Assembly (NCBI GenBank): GCA_947467125.1
Contig: CANIGN010000004.1
Location: forward strand, 1-33,500
Length of the DNA: 33,500 nt
From: Bacteriovoracaceae bacterium
Lineage (GTDB): Bacteria > Bdellovibrionota > UBA2428
Direction of reading: 5' to 3'
Below are positions 24,444 to 31,195 of the stretch, piece after piece. The notes below the pieces were generated by a model. The model did no database searches and had not been told where the DNA came from. It saw only the letters and a list, made by a program, of their open reading frames with translations. The position numbers and the translations under genes were made by a program. The first letter of the stretch is position 1. Each line of letters opens with the position of its first letter.

Positions 24444-26115
24444 AAGCTTCTCCTAGAAAATGATTTTCGATGTAACACTGCCTGTGGCAAAGCTGAAGCG
24501 AAGAGGGTCTGTGTGAAATCAAAAGGACGCTTAAGTCTTTGAGGTTGAGTTCAAGGTTTTTGATGATTTTGGCTTCTGTCATCACGTCTACAGCACTCAA
24601 AGCATCATCTAAAATAAGAAGCTCAGGCTTTCGGCAAAGAGTTCGAGCAAGAGTGAGCCTTTGTCTTTGGCCGCCAGAAAGATTGATCCCCCATTCTCCT
24701 AAGTGCGCTTTAAGACCGTCTGGAATTTTTTTAAAATCATCCACAAGGTCTACGACTTCAAGCCAGTGCCAGATTTCTTCATCCGTAAATTCTTGATTCA
24801 ACGAAAGATTTTCTCGAATGCTGCTTCCAAATAGAAAAGGATTTTGATCTACAAGAAGAACTTTTTTACGAAGCTCTGTATTTTGAAAGTCTCTGACTTC
24901 TGTTCCAAGAACTTTCACGCTTCCTGTGTAATTGGCTTCTAGCCCCGCAACAATTTTTCCAAGCGTTGATTTTCCACTTCCAACTTTTCCGCAGATTCCC
25001 AGTCTTTCTCGAGGTCTCAGGTGAAGTTCAGGTATAGAGAGAATGATGTTTTTTGAATCATAGCTAAATTTTAGATTTGTAATTTCAAGAGGCAGAAAAG
25101 TTTTCTCAGGTAGTTTTTCTGCTTTAAAAATAGGGTCTTGAGGTTCAGCAAAAACGGCAAGAAGTCGCTGAACACTTGTGAGTGACTTTTGCCAGTCGCT
25201 TACAATCCAGCCCAACTCGGAGAGAGGATCTGCAATCATAAAGAGATAAGAGTGAAAGGCGACAAGCTGTCCGGTCGTAAGGCTTCCCTCTTTATAAGAT
25301 TGAATGCCGAATACGAGAAAAAAGATAACAGATAAAGCCGGTGGAAGTGCGGAAGCAGGAAAATATTGAGCCTCTGTTTTTAGAAGAGTGGCTCTTTGGT
25401 CTTGGTAGTGAAGAGCGGCTTTTTTAAGCTGATTGTTCCAGAGGGGAGCGTGGGGGCGTAGCTTCATGAGTTTTGCGGAGCCCACAATGGAATCAACAGT
25501 GTCGTTTAATTTTGAGAGAGAGTTTTGAGATTCTTCGTAGAGTTTGGATTCTTTTTCACAAATAAAATAAACAAGAATCGGAATCACAGGAAAGAGGACA
25601 AGAGAGATCAATGTCAGTTTCACGTTGATCATGAACATTGCAATTGTTGCGAGAGAGAAAAGAAAAAGAAAGTCTGTTGTCGCTACAAAGTGAAAGCCAA
25701 AAGCATTTTGTGCGTTGGCAATGTCACCTGTCCCTAAATTGATGAGTTCGCCGCGAGTAAATTTTTTGTGAAAAACAGACAAGGGAAAAAAACGTGCCCG
25801 ATTCCAAAGTGTTGATTTAAAGTTTGCAGAGCATTGAAAGCTTTGAAGGGCCAAGGTTCTTCGCCACGTAAAGCGACATGCAAATTGCAAAATATAGATA
25901 AGAACTAAGGCGGCAATAAGTTTTGGATAAAAGGTATGTTCCTTTTCGAGAGCGTCGATGTTCATCCCTAAAAGTTTTGGAATGCTGACGTCGACAAGGT
26001 TTGTTCCGGCAACGGCCGCTATTCCTAAAAGATAGGTCCAACGCCTCTCTTTAATTTGATGGGCCCAATAGAGCAGAGTCTCTTTGAGCGGAAGTTGGGG
26101 TGTTCGTATTTCCAT
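24436..26115 (-). CDS. ABC exporter half-transporter, subunit with degenerate Walker B (MdlA-like)
   Basis: About 559 residues from the ATG at 26115; a TTG nine codons upstream (26142) is an alternative start. Six membrane helices (about 20-300) precede an ATPase with Walker A GKVGSGKST (376-384), Q-loop Gln424, canonical LSGGQ (479-483), Walker B LLILDD, and switch His535. Asp504 stands where the catalytic Glu normally is. Asp there is the usual sign of the degenerate site in heterodimeric exporters. It is the first gene of a three-gene transport operon (two ABC genes, then MFS) and is divergent from the dksA-like gene. Confidence 0.95.
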   Translation of the reverse strand: MEIRTPQLPLKETLLYWAHQIKERRWTYLLGIAAVAGTNLVDVSIPKLLGMNIDALEKEHTFYPKLIAALVLIYILQFACRFTWRRTLALQSFQCSANFKSTLWNRARFFPLSVFHKKFTRGELINLGTGDIANAQNAFGFHFVATTDFLFLFSLATIAMFMINVKLTLISLVLFPVIPILVYFICEKESKLYEESQNSLSKLNDTVDSIVGSAKLMKLRPHAPLWNNQLKKAALHYQDQRATLLKTEAQYFPASALPPALSVIFFLVFGIQSYKEGSLTTGQLVAFHSYLFMIADPLSELGWIVSDWQKSLTSVQRLLAVFAEPQDPIFKAEKLPEKTFLPLEITNLKFSYDSKNIILSIPELHLRPRERLGICGKVGSGKSTLGKIVAGLEANYTGSVKVLGTEVRDFQNTELRKKVLLVDQNPFLFGSSIRENLSLNQEFTDEEIWHWLEVVDLVDDFKKIPDGLKAHLGEWGINLSGGQRQRLTLARTLCRKPELLILDDALSAVDVMTEAKIIKNLELNLKDLSVLLISHRPSSLQLCHRQCYIENHFLGEAYV

Positions 26116-26186
26116 TGCGGATGAAAAAGCATAGTAAATCAATAGCTTGAGGAAAGGGGCACTGAGTCGATGATAGCGTTTTTTTT

Positions 26187-26219
26187 AAGCCCTCTTGTTT
26201 GCTTGATGAGAGGCTTTTT
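26187..26219 (+). terminator. Terminator-like hairpin upstream of the dksA-like gene
   Basis: AAGCCCTCT (26187-26195) pairs with AGAGGCTT (26209-26216), with one bulged C, and the plus strand continues TTTTTGTTTT. The minus strand lacks a U-tract after the stem, so it would work only on plus-strand transcripts. No plus-strand gene lies just before it, so it is either an attenuator in a long leader or the end of a small RNA. Confidence 0.55.
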
Positions 26220-26241
26220 GTTTTACAGAATACAAGGGGAA

Positions 26242-26314
26242 AGAGGAGTAAGTCTCGCTAAACCTCTCTAGGCTTTAAGTCACATAAGGGGTGTGACTTA
26301 AAAAATATAGAGGG
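26242..26314 (+). other. Structured leader or small RNA with competing stems
   Basis: TTTAAGTCACA (26274-26284) pairs perfectly with TGTGACTTAAA (26292-26302) around a 7-nt loop. Just outside it, CCTCT (26263-26267) can pair with AGAGG at 26309-26313, extending the stem, or with AGAGG at 26242-26246 instead. Mutually exclusive pairing of this kind is typical of leader switches, but I do not recognise a known riboswitch class. This sits in the longest gene-free stretch of the window, between the divergent ABC and dksA-like genes. Confidence 0.4.
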
Positions 26315-26353
26315 TGGTGATGATCTAGAGCAAAGCTTTAGGTTCCACCAAAC

Positions 26354-26374
26354 AAAGATCTTCGTATCTTTTTT
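26354..26374 (+). terminator. Weak terminator-like hairpin before the dksA-like gene
   Basis: AAAGAT (26354-26359) pairs with ATCTTT (26366-26371) around a loop containing TTCG, and is followed by more T residues to 26374. The six A/T-rich pairs are weak. It lies about 35 bases before the dksA-like GTG start, so it could attenuate that gene or end a small RNA from the preceding region. Confidence 0.35.
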
Positions 26375-26409
26375 GCGAGAGAGTGCTCCAGAAAAGGGAG
26401 GGGGATTTT

Positions 26410-26922
26410 GTGAAAAAATCACTTCAGACAACTAAGAAGGCAAATAGCCGTTGGCAAACAGTTGCCAAAATAGAAACTTCATTGAACCAACAAAAAAACG
26501 AGTCTGTCGCTCGTAGTAGTGCTTCTGAGCTGTCACTTGCTCAACTTAAGCAACTCAAATTGAAATTGACTGAGATTAGGGAAGAGCTGACTCGTTCAGT
26601 GGAACTCAAAACTCAATCAGTGATCAATCATGCGAATGTGCTTGAGAATACACTGCAAGGAGATGATGCAGAGGTTGCAGAGAAACAGCGACTTAGTAAT
26701 GCAAACTTGCAAGAGCTTGATTTTTTGAAGTCTCGCTTGCAACTCATTGATCGCGCTCTTTTGAAAATGAAAGAGGGTTGCTATGGGATTTGCGAAGAGA
26801 CAGAAGAGCCTATCGGCTTTGAGCGTCTGCAAGTGGTTCCTTGGGCAAGGTTTTCGATCAAGGTTCAAGAGAAGCGTGAAATACGCAGTCGAGACTTTGG
26901 TCGGATTCAAAGAGCAGAATAA
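26410..26922 (+). CDS. DksA/TraR-family RNA polymerase-binding protein without zinc cysteines
   Basis: 170 residues from the GTG at 26410, chosen because GGGAGGGGG (26396-26404) lies at ideal distance; the frame is open to a GTG at 26383. DksA-type proteins reach into the RNA polymerase secondary channel and, with ppGpp, adjust initiation. A long coiled coil (about 40-120) carries acidic tip residues GDDAE (84-88). The globular part GCYGICEETEEPIGFERLQ...PWARFSIKV follows. In the canonical Cx2C-x17-Cx2C zinc site only Cys128 remains; the others are Thr131, Ser149 and Val152, with an extra Cys124. The fold must therefore be stable without zinc, as in known zinc-free DksA paralogues. A basic tail of about 40 residues precedes the coiled coil. 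Confidence 0.88.
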   Translation: MKKSLQTTKKANSRWQTVAKIETSLNQQKNESVARSSASELSLAQLKQLKLKLTEIREELTRSVELKTQSVINHANVLENTLQGDDAEVAEKQRLSNANLQELDFLKSRLQLIDRALLKMKEGCYGICEETEEPIGFERLQVVPWARFSIKVQEKREIRSRDFGRIQRAE

Positions 26923-26924
26923 GT

Positions 26925-27953
26925 TTATTCTAAACTTTTTCGAAAGGCGGATTCAAAACGATCTGCCTCGCGAATAATTCTTGCTCTCAATCGAGGGTAG
27001 AGGCTCCATGATTTTGAGAGAGCCGCTTTCTGTATCGCTTCGTTATGTTCTTTATGTAAGGTGTCTGAAAGAGGTCTGATCCATCTTTGACATCTTTTTT
27101 GACTTTCTAATGCCCATTGATTCTCTAAAAGAGTGTTTTCTTGAGTGAGAAAGCTCACCCATGTGCTGGATTGTTTTTGAAGGCAAGTGAGTTTTCCAAC
27201 GAGAGGTATGAGAGATTCTTTTGCAACAAGAGCTTTACAGTTGATGGGAGATGCAAATATTTCGTAAACCTCACCTGTTTTGAGTTTAAATTTCCCGCGT
27301 TTTAATCCTTCACTTGAGAGCGGAGTGACCTCTGTCTTTTTATCGAGGCCAAGACTGAGTTTTAGGTAGGAGGCCATTTTTTCTTCATTTTCATTAAGGG
27401 GCTTAGCAGGTATTGCGGGAGATTTTTCATCAACACTCGAAGCTTTTTTTTCCTGAAGGCTTTCAGCTAGGTCGATATTGGTAAAAGTTCCTCTGCTTAC
27501 AGGGGGAACGGGGAAGCCCCACTCAGACCAAAATGATTCAAGACATCGGGGACTGTTGACTCCATCGTTTGAGTGAAAACGAGCAAGGAGTTCCATCTCA
27601 AGATCAATCGACAATAAAAGAAGAGCGTGATTGGCGTCTTTTTTATTGGTAAACGAAAAATCTAAAAATGTTTTTCCACTCAGAACGGGTTGCGCAGGGA
27701 AAGTGTTGAGTGAGGGGAATTCTTCGAGCAATTTTTTTTCAAAATCTTCAAATCGAAATGTGTTTGAAAAAAAAGCCCAGTTATTTTCGAGCGCTTGTTT
27801 TTGGGTTTCTTTGTCGAGGGATTCAAAGCGACTTGTTAAATCTCTAAATTCAAGAACAGGTTCTTTGGGTTTGCTTTGGCAGCTTATGAGAAAAAATAAG
27901 ATAATAAGGGTAGAGAGTCGGTACGCTTGGAGGGGTAATTTTTTTTGAATCAT
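26925..27953 (-). CDS. Hypothetical lipoprotein
   Basis: A 342-residue protein with a classic lipoprotein signal: basic MIQKKLPLQAYR, hydrophobic LSTLIILFFLISC, with lipobox LISC and lipidation at Cys25. The mature part is mostly helical and charged, with a Lys/Ser/Pro linker near 165-185 (EKKASSVDEKSPAIPAKP) between two predicted globular halves. No known domain is recognisable. It ends two bases after the stop of the convergent dksA-like gene. Inner or outer membrane location cannot be decided; the +2 residue is Gln, which favours the outer membrane by the Escherichia coli rule. Confidence 0.7.
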   Translation of the reverse strand: MIQKKLPLQAYRLSTLIILFFLISCQSKPKEPVLEFRDLTSRFESLDKETQKQALENNWAFFSNTFRFEDFEKKLLEEFPSLNTFPAQPVLSGKTFLDFSFTNKKDANHALLLLSIDLEMELLARFHSNDGVNSPRCLESFWSEWGFPVPPVSRGTFTNIDLAESLQEKKASSVDEKSPAIPAKPLNENEEKMASYLKLSLGLDKKTEVTPLSSEGLKRGKFKLKTGEVYEIFASPINCKALVAKESLIPLVGKLTCLQKQSSTWVSFLTQENTLLENQWALESQKRCQRWIRPLSDTLHKEHNEAIQKAALSKSWSLYPRLRARIIREADRFESAFRKSLE

Positions 27954-28046
27954 AAAAAAGCTTCGTTGCCATAAGCTAGTGCTTCTTAAAAGAGTAAAAA
28001 ATACTTAAATGAGAGATTTTAATGCGTTCCGCGCCGTTCCAAACTC

Positions 28047-28077
28047 TTGCCATGAGCCACTTAAACAGGATTATACT
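28047..28077 (+). promoter_or_regulatory. Candidate promoter directly upstream of the histone gene
   Basis: TTGCCA (28047-28052) and TATACT (28072-28077) are 19 bases apart, a little long for a housekeeping promoter. Transcription would start around 28084, only two or three bases before the ATG at 28087, so the message could be leaderless. There is no Shine-Dalgarno sequence at usable distance from this ATG; AGGA lies 16 bases away. Confidence 0.35.
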
Positions 28078-28086
28078 GTGCCCACT

Positions 28087-28284
28087 ATGGCAGAAGTATT
28101 AGTCGTTGCGAGCAAAGTACGTTCATACATCAAAGATAAAGGTGAGTGTAATACCGCATCTGAAACAATCGATGCTCTTTCTCAAGCTGTTGAGAAGGTT
28201 CTTGATAAGGCTATTGAAGCCGCTAAGTCTCAAGGCCGCAAAACAGTTATGGCTCGAGACATTGTTGTTCCTTACGGTCAATAA
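28087..28284 (+). CDS. Bacterial histone (single histone-fold protein, Bd0055/HBb type)
   Basis: A 65-residue stand-alone histone fold. Helix 1 is VLVVASKVRSYIKDK (4-18), loop 1 GECNTA, the long helix 2 SETIDALSQAVEKVLDKAIEAAKSQ (25-49), loop 2 GRKTVMARDI (50-59), and a short helix 3 ending VVPYGQ. The RKTV..xDI stretch matches the Arg-Thr pair and Asp of archaeal histones; the loop-1 Arg-Val of archaeal histones is absent. The length, the MAE start and the missing tails match the Bdellovibrio bacteriovorus histone, an abundant nucleoid protein that forms dimers and binds DNA unlike a nucleosome. The frame opens 26 codons earlier (28009), but that stretch is outside the fold. An unknown anchored protein and dihydroorotase follow on the same strand. 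Confidence 0.93.
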   Translation: MAEVLVVASKVRSYIKDKGECNTASETIDALSQAVEKVLDKAIEAAKSQGRKTVMARDIVVPYGQ

Positions 28285-28299
28285 CTCTCAATTTAAGAA

Positions 28300-28965
28300 T
28301 TGAAGAAATTCAGGCTTAAATATTGGGAAAAGCTTTTTCCTCTACTGTTTGCGCTTGTCTATTTGCCTCCTAAAAAAGATTTAGAGGATTGGCAGAATAT
28401 ACCTGAGGGAATTGTTTTAGGTGAGGATTCTTTAAAAGAGAATCCTCCTTTGGGTAATTCACGTGTTGATCGTTTGCGTTTAGATCCATATAAGCGTTCC
28501 CATTTTATTTTTAATAACAAAGACATGGTTTCCTATGTCGAATCGAAAAAGCCCGAATGGGATATTTCTCTTTCGCCCTCGGAAAAGTCTTTTTTTTGGC
28601 CGAGTGGTGCATGGTCTGCAGTGAGTTTAAAGGCTCAAGAGCTAAGTCACTTTTATATTCGTGAACACAGAAATGGTTTAGAGGCTAAGTTTCGAGCCTA
28701 TCAACTTGCTCCTGATTTTGAGGTTGTGGATTTTGAGTTGTGCGATTCTAAACACGCCTATCTTTTACAAAAAGAAATTCTTTCAAAATATCCCTCCTAT
28801 CGTTTAACTCTTGTCACAATGGTTTCTTCTCAAGAGTTGAGACGAGATAAAGTGTGGAGTTTTGTATTGGCTGCAGATCAAGATATTCTTAAGCTCAATC
28901 CTGAAAGTTGTGATCGAGTGGTGTTTGAGGCTTGGCCCAAATCGTTGAGAATTGATTTTAAATAG
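28300..28965 (+). CDS. Hypothetical membrane-anchored or exported protein
   Basis: A 221-residue protein of no known family. It starts with TTG (28300), as the only later Met is far inside; KKFRLKYWEKLFPLLFALVYLPPK looks like a signal anchor or an unusual signal peptide. The remainder is rich in aromatic residues and mixed helix/strand, with WPSGAWSAVSLKAQELSHFYIREH about halfway. The start is 15 bases after the histone stop and its stop is 13 bases before the dihydroorotase start, so all three may share a transcript. The low-quality start means the true N-terminus could differ. Confidence 0.6.
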   Translation: MKKFRLKYWEKLFPLLFALVYLPPKKDLEDWQNIPEGIVLGEDSLKENPPLGNSRVDRLRLDPYKRSHFIFNNKDMVSYVESKKPEWDISLSPSEKSFFWPSGAWSAVSLKAQELSHFYIREHRNGLEAKFRAYQLAPDFEVVDFELCDSKHAYLLQKEILSKYPSYRLTLVTMVSSQELRRDKVWSFVLAADQDILKLNPESCDRVVFEAWPKSLRIDFK

Positions 28966-28978
28966 GAAGGTCTCTTTT

Positions 28979-30256
28979 ATGTTGGAAATATTTTCAGACA
29001 TTAAGTTTTGGAACGAACAAACGCCGTATGACCTTTGGGTTGAAGACGGAATTCTTATCAAAAAACTTCCTGTGAAAGCAGAAAAACACCCTGAAGGTGC
29101 AAAGGTTTATACGTGTTCAGGGCAAAGTGTTTTGGCTTCTGGAGTGGATGTGCAAGTACACTTGCGGACTCCCGGTCAGGGTGAAAAGGAAACTCCTGAG
29201 ACTGGATTAACAGCAGCTCTTTATGGTGGGTATGGCGCGGTTCTTTCGATGCCCAATACAAAACCGACTTTAGATCATCCCGAAATTTTAGAAGATGCTT
29301 ATGCTCAAACATCAGCTGCTTCTCAAAAAACAGGCATCGCTGCCTATTATTCTTCCTGCGTGAGCAAGGGCCTTGAAGGCAAGGAGTTAGTTGATTTTTT
29401 TGCAATGGCCGATGCGGGAGCAAGAGCTTTTACGGATGATGGCAAAGGAATTGAGCCAGATGAATTTATGCGCGCAGCTTTTCGTGCAAGTGCAGAAACA
29501 GACTTGCCGGTTTTGCAGCATGCGGAGTGGTCGGGGCATGGAGGAGTTCTTGCGGATTGTGTTTTGTCTCGTCGTTTGGGATTGAAAGCGTATGATCGCA
29601 GACAAGAGTGGAGTTTTGTAGAGAGAGATTTGAAGTTACTCAGAGAAGTTTCCGGCGCTCGCTATCATGTTTTGCATGTCACCACTCGAGAGAGTTTGAA
29701 CTTTATTCGTCGAGCAAAAGACAGGGGATTGAATGTCACTGCAGAAGTGAGTCCTCATCATTTGTTTTTTTGTGCAGATGATATCGATTCCAAAAATACT
29801 TCTTTTAAAATGAATCCACCTTTGCATCAGGATGAAGATCGTGAAGCTCTTCGTTCTGCTTTGAATGAAGGCTTGCTGGATTTTGTAGCAACAGATCACG
29901 CTCCACATGAGGAAAAAGCAAAAGGAAGTGAGTTTGCAAAAGCTGCTTTTGGAACAGTTGGCTTAGAATCTTCTTTGCGTGTTTTGCTTACGGGAATCGA
30001 AGAGGGTTGGTTAAAGGCTGAGCGCTTAGAAGAAATTTTTTCGACACGTCCTGCAGCTTTTCTAGGTTTGGATAGTGAGTTTGGAATTCTTCGAGTGGGG
30101 CGCGCTTTTAGAGCGGTCTTTATTGATTCTTCCGAAGAATCAAAGTTTGAAGTGAAGGATCTTAAAAGTCTCTCTAAAAACAGTTGCTTTTTAGGTGTGA
30201 ATTTACGTGGAAAAATTTGTGCTCATTATTCACGTTCAGGCTATCACGGTTTCTAA
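28979..30256 (+). CDS. pyrC: Dihydroorotase (class I), with Gln in the HxH metal motif
   Basis: 425 residues from the ATG at 28979, with AGGAAGG about 9 nt upstream; an ATG 9 codons earlier lies inside the previous gene. It is an amidohydrolase TIM barrel for the third step of pyrimidine synthesis, carbamoyl-aspartate to dihydroorotate. It has GVDVQVHLRTPG (55-66), SMPNTKPT (90-97), FTDDGK (151-156), QHAE with His181, VLHVTT with His233, AEVSPHHLF, KMNPPLH and VATDHAPH with Asp306. The first His of the HxH pair is Gln59 (CAA at 29153-29155); the other metal ligands are present. I recall the same VQVH/TQVH form in other bacterial dihydroorotases, so this is probably a subfamily trait. A non-catalytic, PyrB-partner role is the alternative. 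Confidence 0.88.
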   Translation: MLEIFSDIKFWNEQTPYDLWVEDGILIKKLPVKAEKHPEGAKVYTCSGQSVLASGVDVQVHLRTPGQGEKETPETGLTAALYGGYGAVLSMPNTKPTLDHPEILEDAYAQTSAASQKTGIAAYYSSCVSKGLEGKELVDFFAMADAGARAFTDDGKGIEPDEFMRAAFRASAETDLPVLQHAEWSGHGGVLADCVLSRRLGLKAYDRRQEWSFVERDLKLLREVSGARYHVLHVTTRESLNFIRRAKDRGLNVTAEVSPHHLFFCADDIDSKNTSFKMNPPLHQDEDREALRSALNEGLLDFVATDHAPHEEKAKGSEFAKAAFGTVGLESSLRVLLTGIEEGWLKAERLEEIFSTRPAAFLGLDSEFGILRVGRAFRAVFIDSSEESKFEVKDLKSLSKNSCFLGVNLRGKICAHYSRSGYHGF

Positions 30257-30354
30257 GTTATTGATTTTCATGGGTTTCTTCTCGGTTTGAGCTTATTTTG
30301 TTTTGCTTTCGTATTTTTTATTGTGAGACTCGTGAATTATCCTCTATCTCTGCT

Positions 30355-30383
30355 TTGACTTAGGGGGCAAGGTCTGGAATAAA
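30355..30383 (+). promoter_or_regulatory. Candidate sigma-70-type promoter of rpsD
   Basis: TTGACT (30355-30360) and AATAAA (30378-30383) are separated by 17 bases. The first box matches the -35 consensus in five of six positions, the second the -10 in four. Transcription would start near 30390, giving a leader of about 30 bases before the rpsD ATG. The rest of the 163-bp gap shows no hairpin. Confidence 0.5.
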
Positions 30384-30419
30384 TGTGAATCCAAGGAATA
30401 GAAAGAGAATACTAAATTA

Positions 30420-31055
30420 ATGGCTAAAAATGTTGTAAGTCGTAGTCCCCGTTTTAAACGTCAACGTCGTTTGGGAGTTGAACTTCCTGGACTCGGTAAA
30501 TCGGGTGCCTTAGATCGTCGTCCTTATCCTCCTGGACAACACGGGAATCAAAAAAGAAAACTCTCTGAGTACGCACTCCGTTTGGAAGAAAAACAAAAAT
30601 TGATTTTCCATTACGGTCTTCGCGAAGAACAACTTCGTCGTTTCGTGCGCGACTCTAAAAAAGGAAAAGCAACTGACTGGGTAGATACACTCGTAGGTCG
30701 TTTGGAAAGACGCCTTGATAACGTTGTTTTCCGTTTAGCTTTCGCTCCAAGCGTAAAAGCGGCTCGTCAGATGATTAGCCACGGACACGTTCTTGTGAAC
30801 GGTAAAAAAGTAACTGTTGGTTCAGCTGTTTTAAAAGCAGGCGATAAAGTTAAACTGATCGCGGCTGCTTATAAGAGCGTGAACTTTATGCAAGCTCAAA
30901 AGGCTCAGCGTTTAGCTCTTGCTGATTATCTTGGAACTGAGCAAAGTGGTGAAGAAGTGATTGGTCTCTTGAAAGAAGTTCCTAACAAGAGCCACATTCC
31001 GTTTCCTTTTGAATCAGGTCTTGTTGCCGAGCACTACGCTGCACGTAAAGCATAA
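30420..31055 (+). CDS. rpsD: Small ribosomal subunit protein uS4
   Basis: A 211-residue primary 16S rRNA-binding protein that helps nucleate the 30S body. The N-terminal RSPRFKRQRRLGVELPGL, YPPGQHGNQKRKLSEYALRLEEKQKL and RFVRDSKKGKATDW are standard. The S4 RNA-binding domain follows with LVGRLERRLDNVVFRLAFA and ARQMISHGHVLVNGKK (about 90-155). It is the zinc-free form: the N-terminal Cys ligands are absent. The gene is alone, with its own promoter and terminator, not in the alpha operon with rpsM, rpsK, rpoA and rplQ. The purine-rich AAAGAGAA about 12 bases upstream may be the ribosome site. Confidence 0.98.
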   Translation: MAKNVVSRSPRFKRQRRLGVELPGLGKSGALDRRPYPPGQHGNQKRKLSEYALRLEEKQKLIFHYGLREEQLRRFVRDSKKGKATDWVDTLVGRLERRLDNVVFRLAFAPSVKAARQMISHGHVLVNGKKVTVGSAVLKAGDKVKLIAAAYKSVNFMQAQKAQRLALADYLGTEQSGEEVIGLLKEVPNKSHIPFPFESGLVAEHYAARKA

Positions 31056-31080
31056 GAACTCGATGAAATTTGATCGATTA

Positions 31081-31115
31081 AAAAAGCTGAGGGCGAAAGC
31101 TCTCAGCTTTTTTTG
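31081..31115 (+). terminator. Strong rho-independent terminator of rpsD
   Basis: AAAAAGCTGAGGGC (31081-31094) pairs with GCTCTCAGCTTTTT around a GAAA tetraloop. The stem has nine GC-rich pairs, one of them G-U, plus A/T pairs, and is followed by TTTTTTT. This is the clearest intrinsic terminator in the window and separates rpsD from the alr operon. Confidence 0.93.
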
Positions 31116-31136
31116 TTTCAACTTGCAAGCCTGAAT

Positions 31137-31166
31137 TTTACAAAAAAAATTTACGCCTTCTATAAA
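31137..31166 (+). promoter_or_regulatory. Candidate promoter of the alr-mlaE-mlaF operon
   Basis: TTTACA (31137-31142) and TATAAA (31161-31166) lie 18 bases apart, each five of six to consensus, within an A/T-rich stretch right after the rpsD terminator. Transcription would begin near 31173, about 23 bases before the alr ATG. Confidence 0.55.
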
Positions 31167-31195
31167 AAGACCCTCTTGAGACATAGACTGAAGCC

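Noticed and set aside
28009-28086. 26-codon N-terminal extension of the histone frame
   Set aside because: It lies outside the histone fold, has no ribosome site and would make the protein longer than known bacterial histones; the promoter-like boxes fall inside it.
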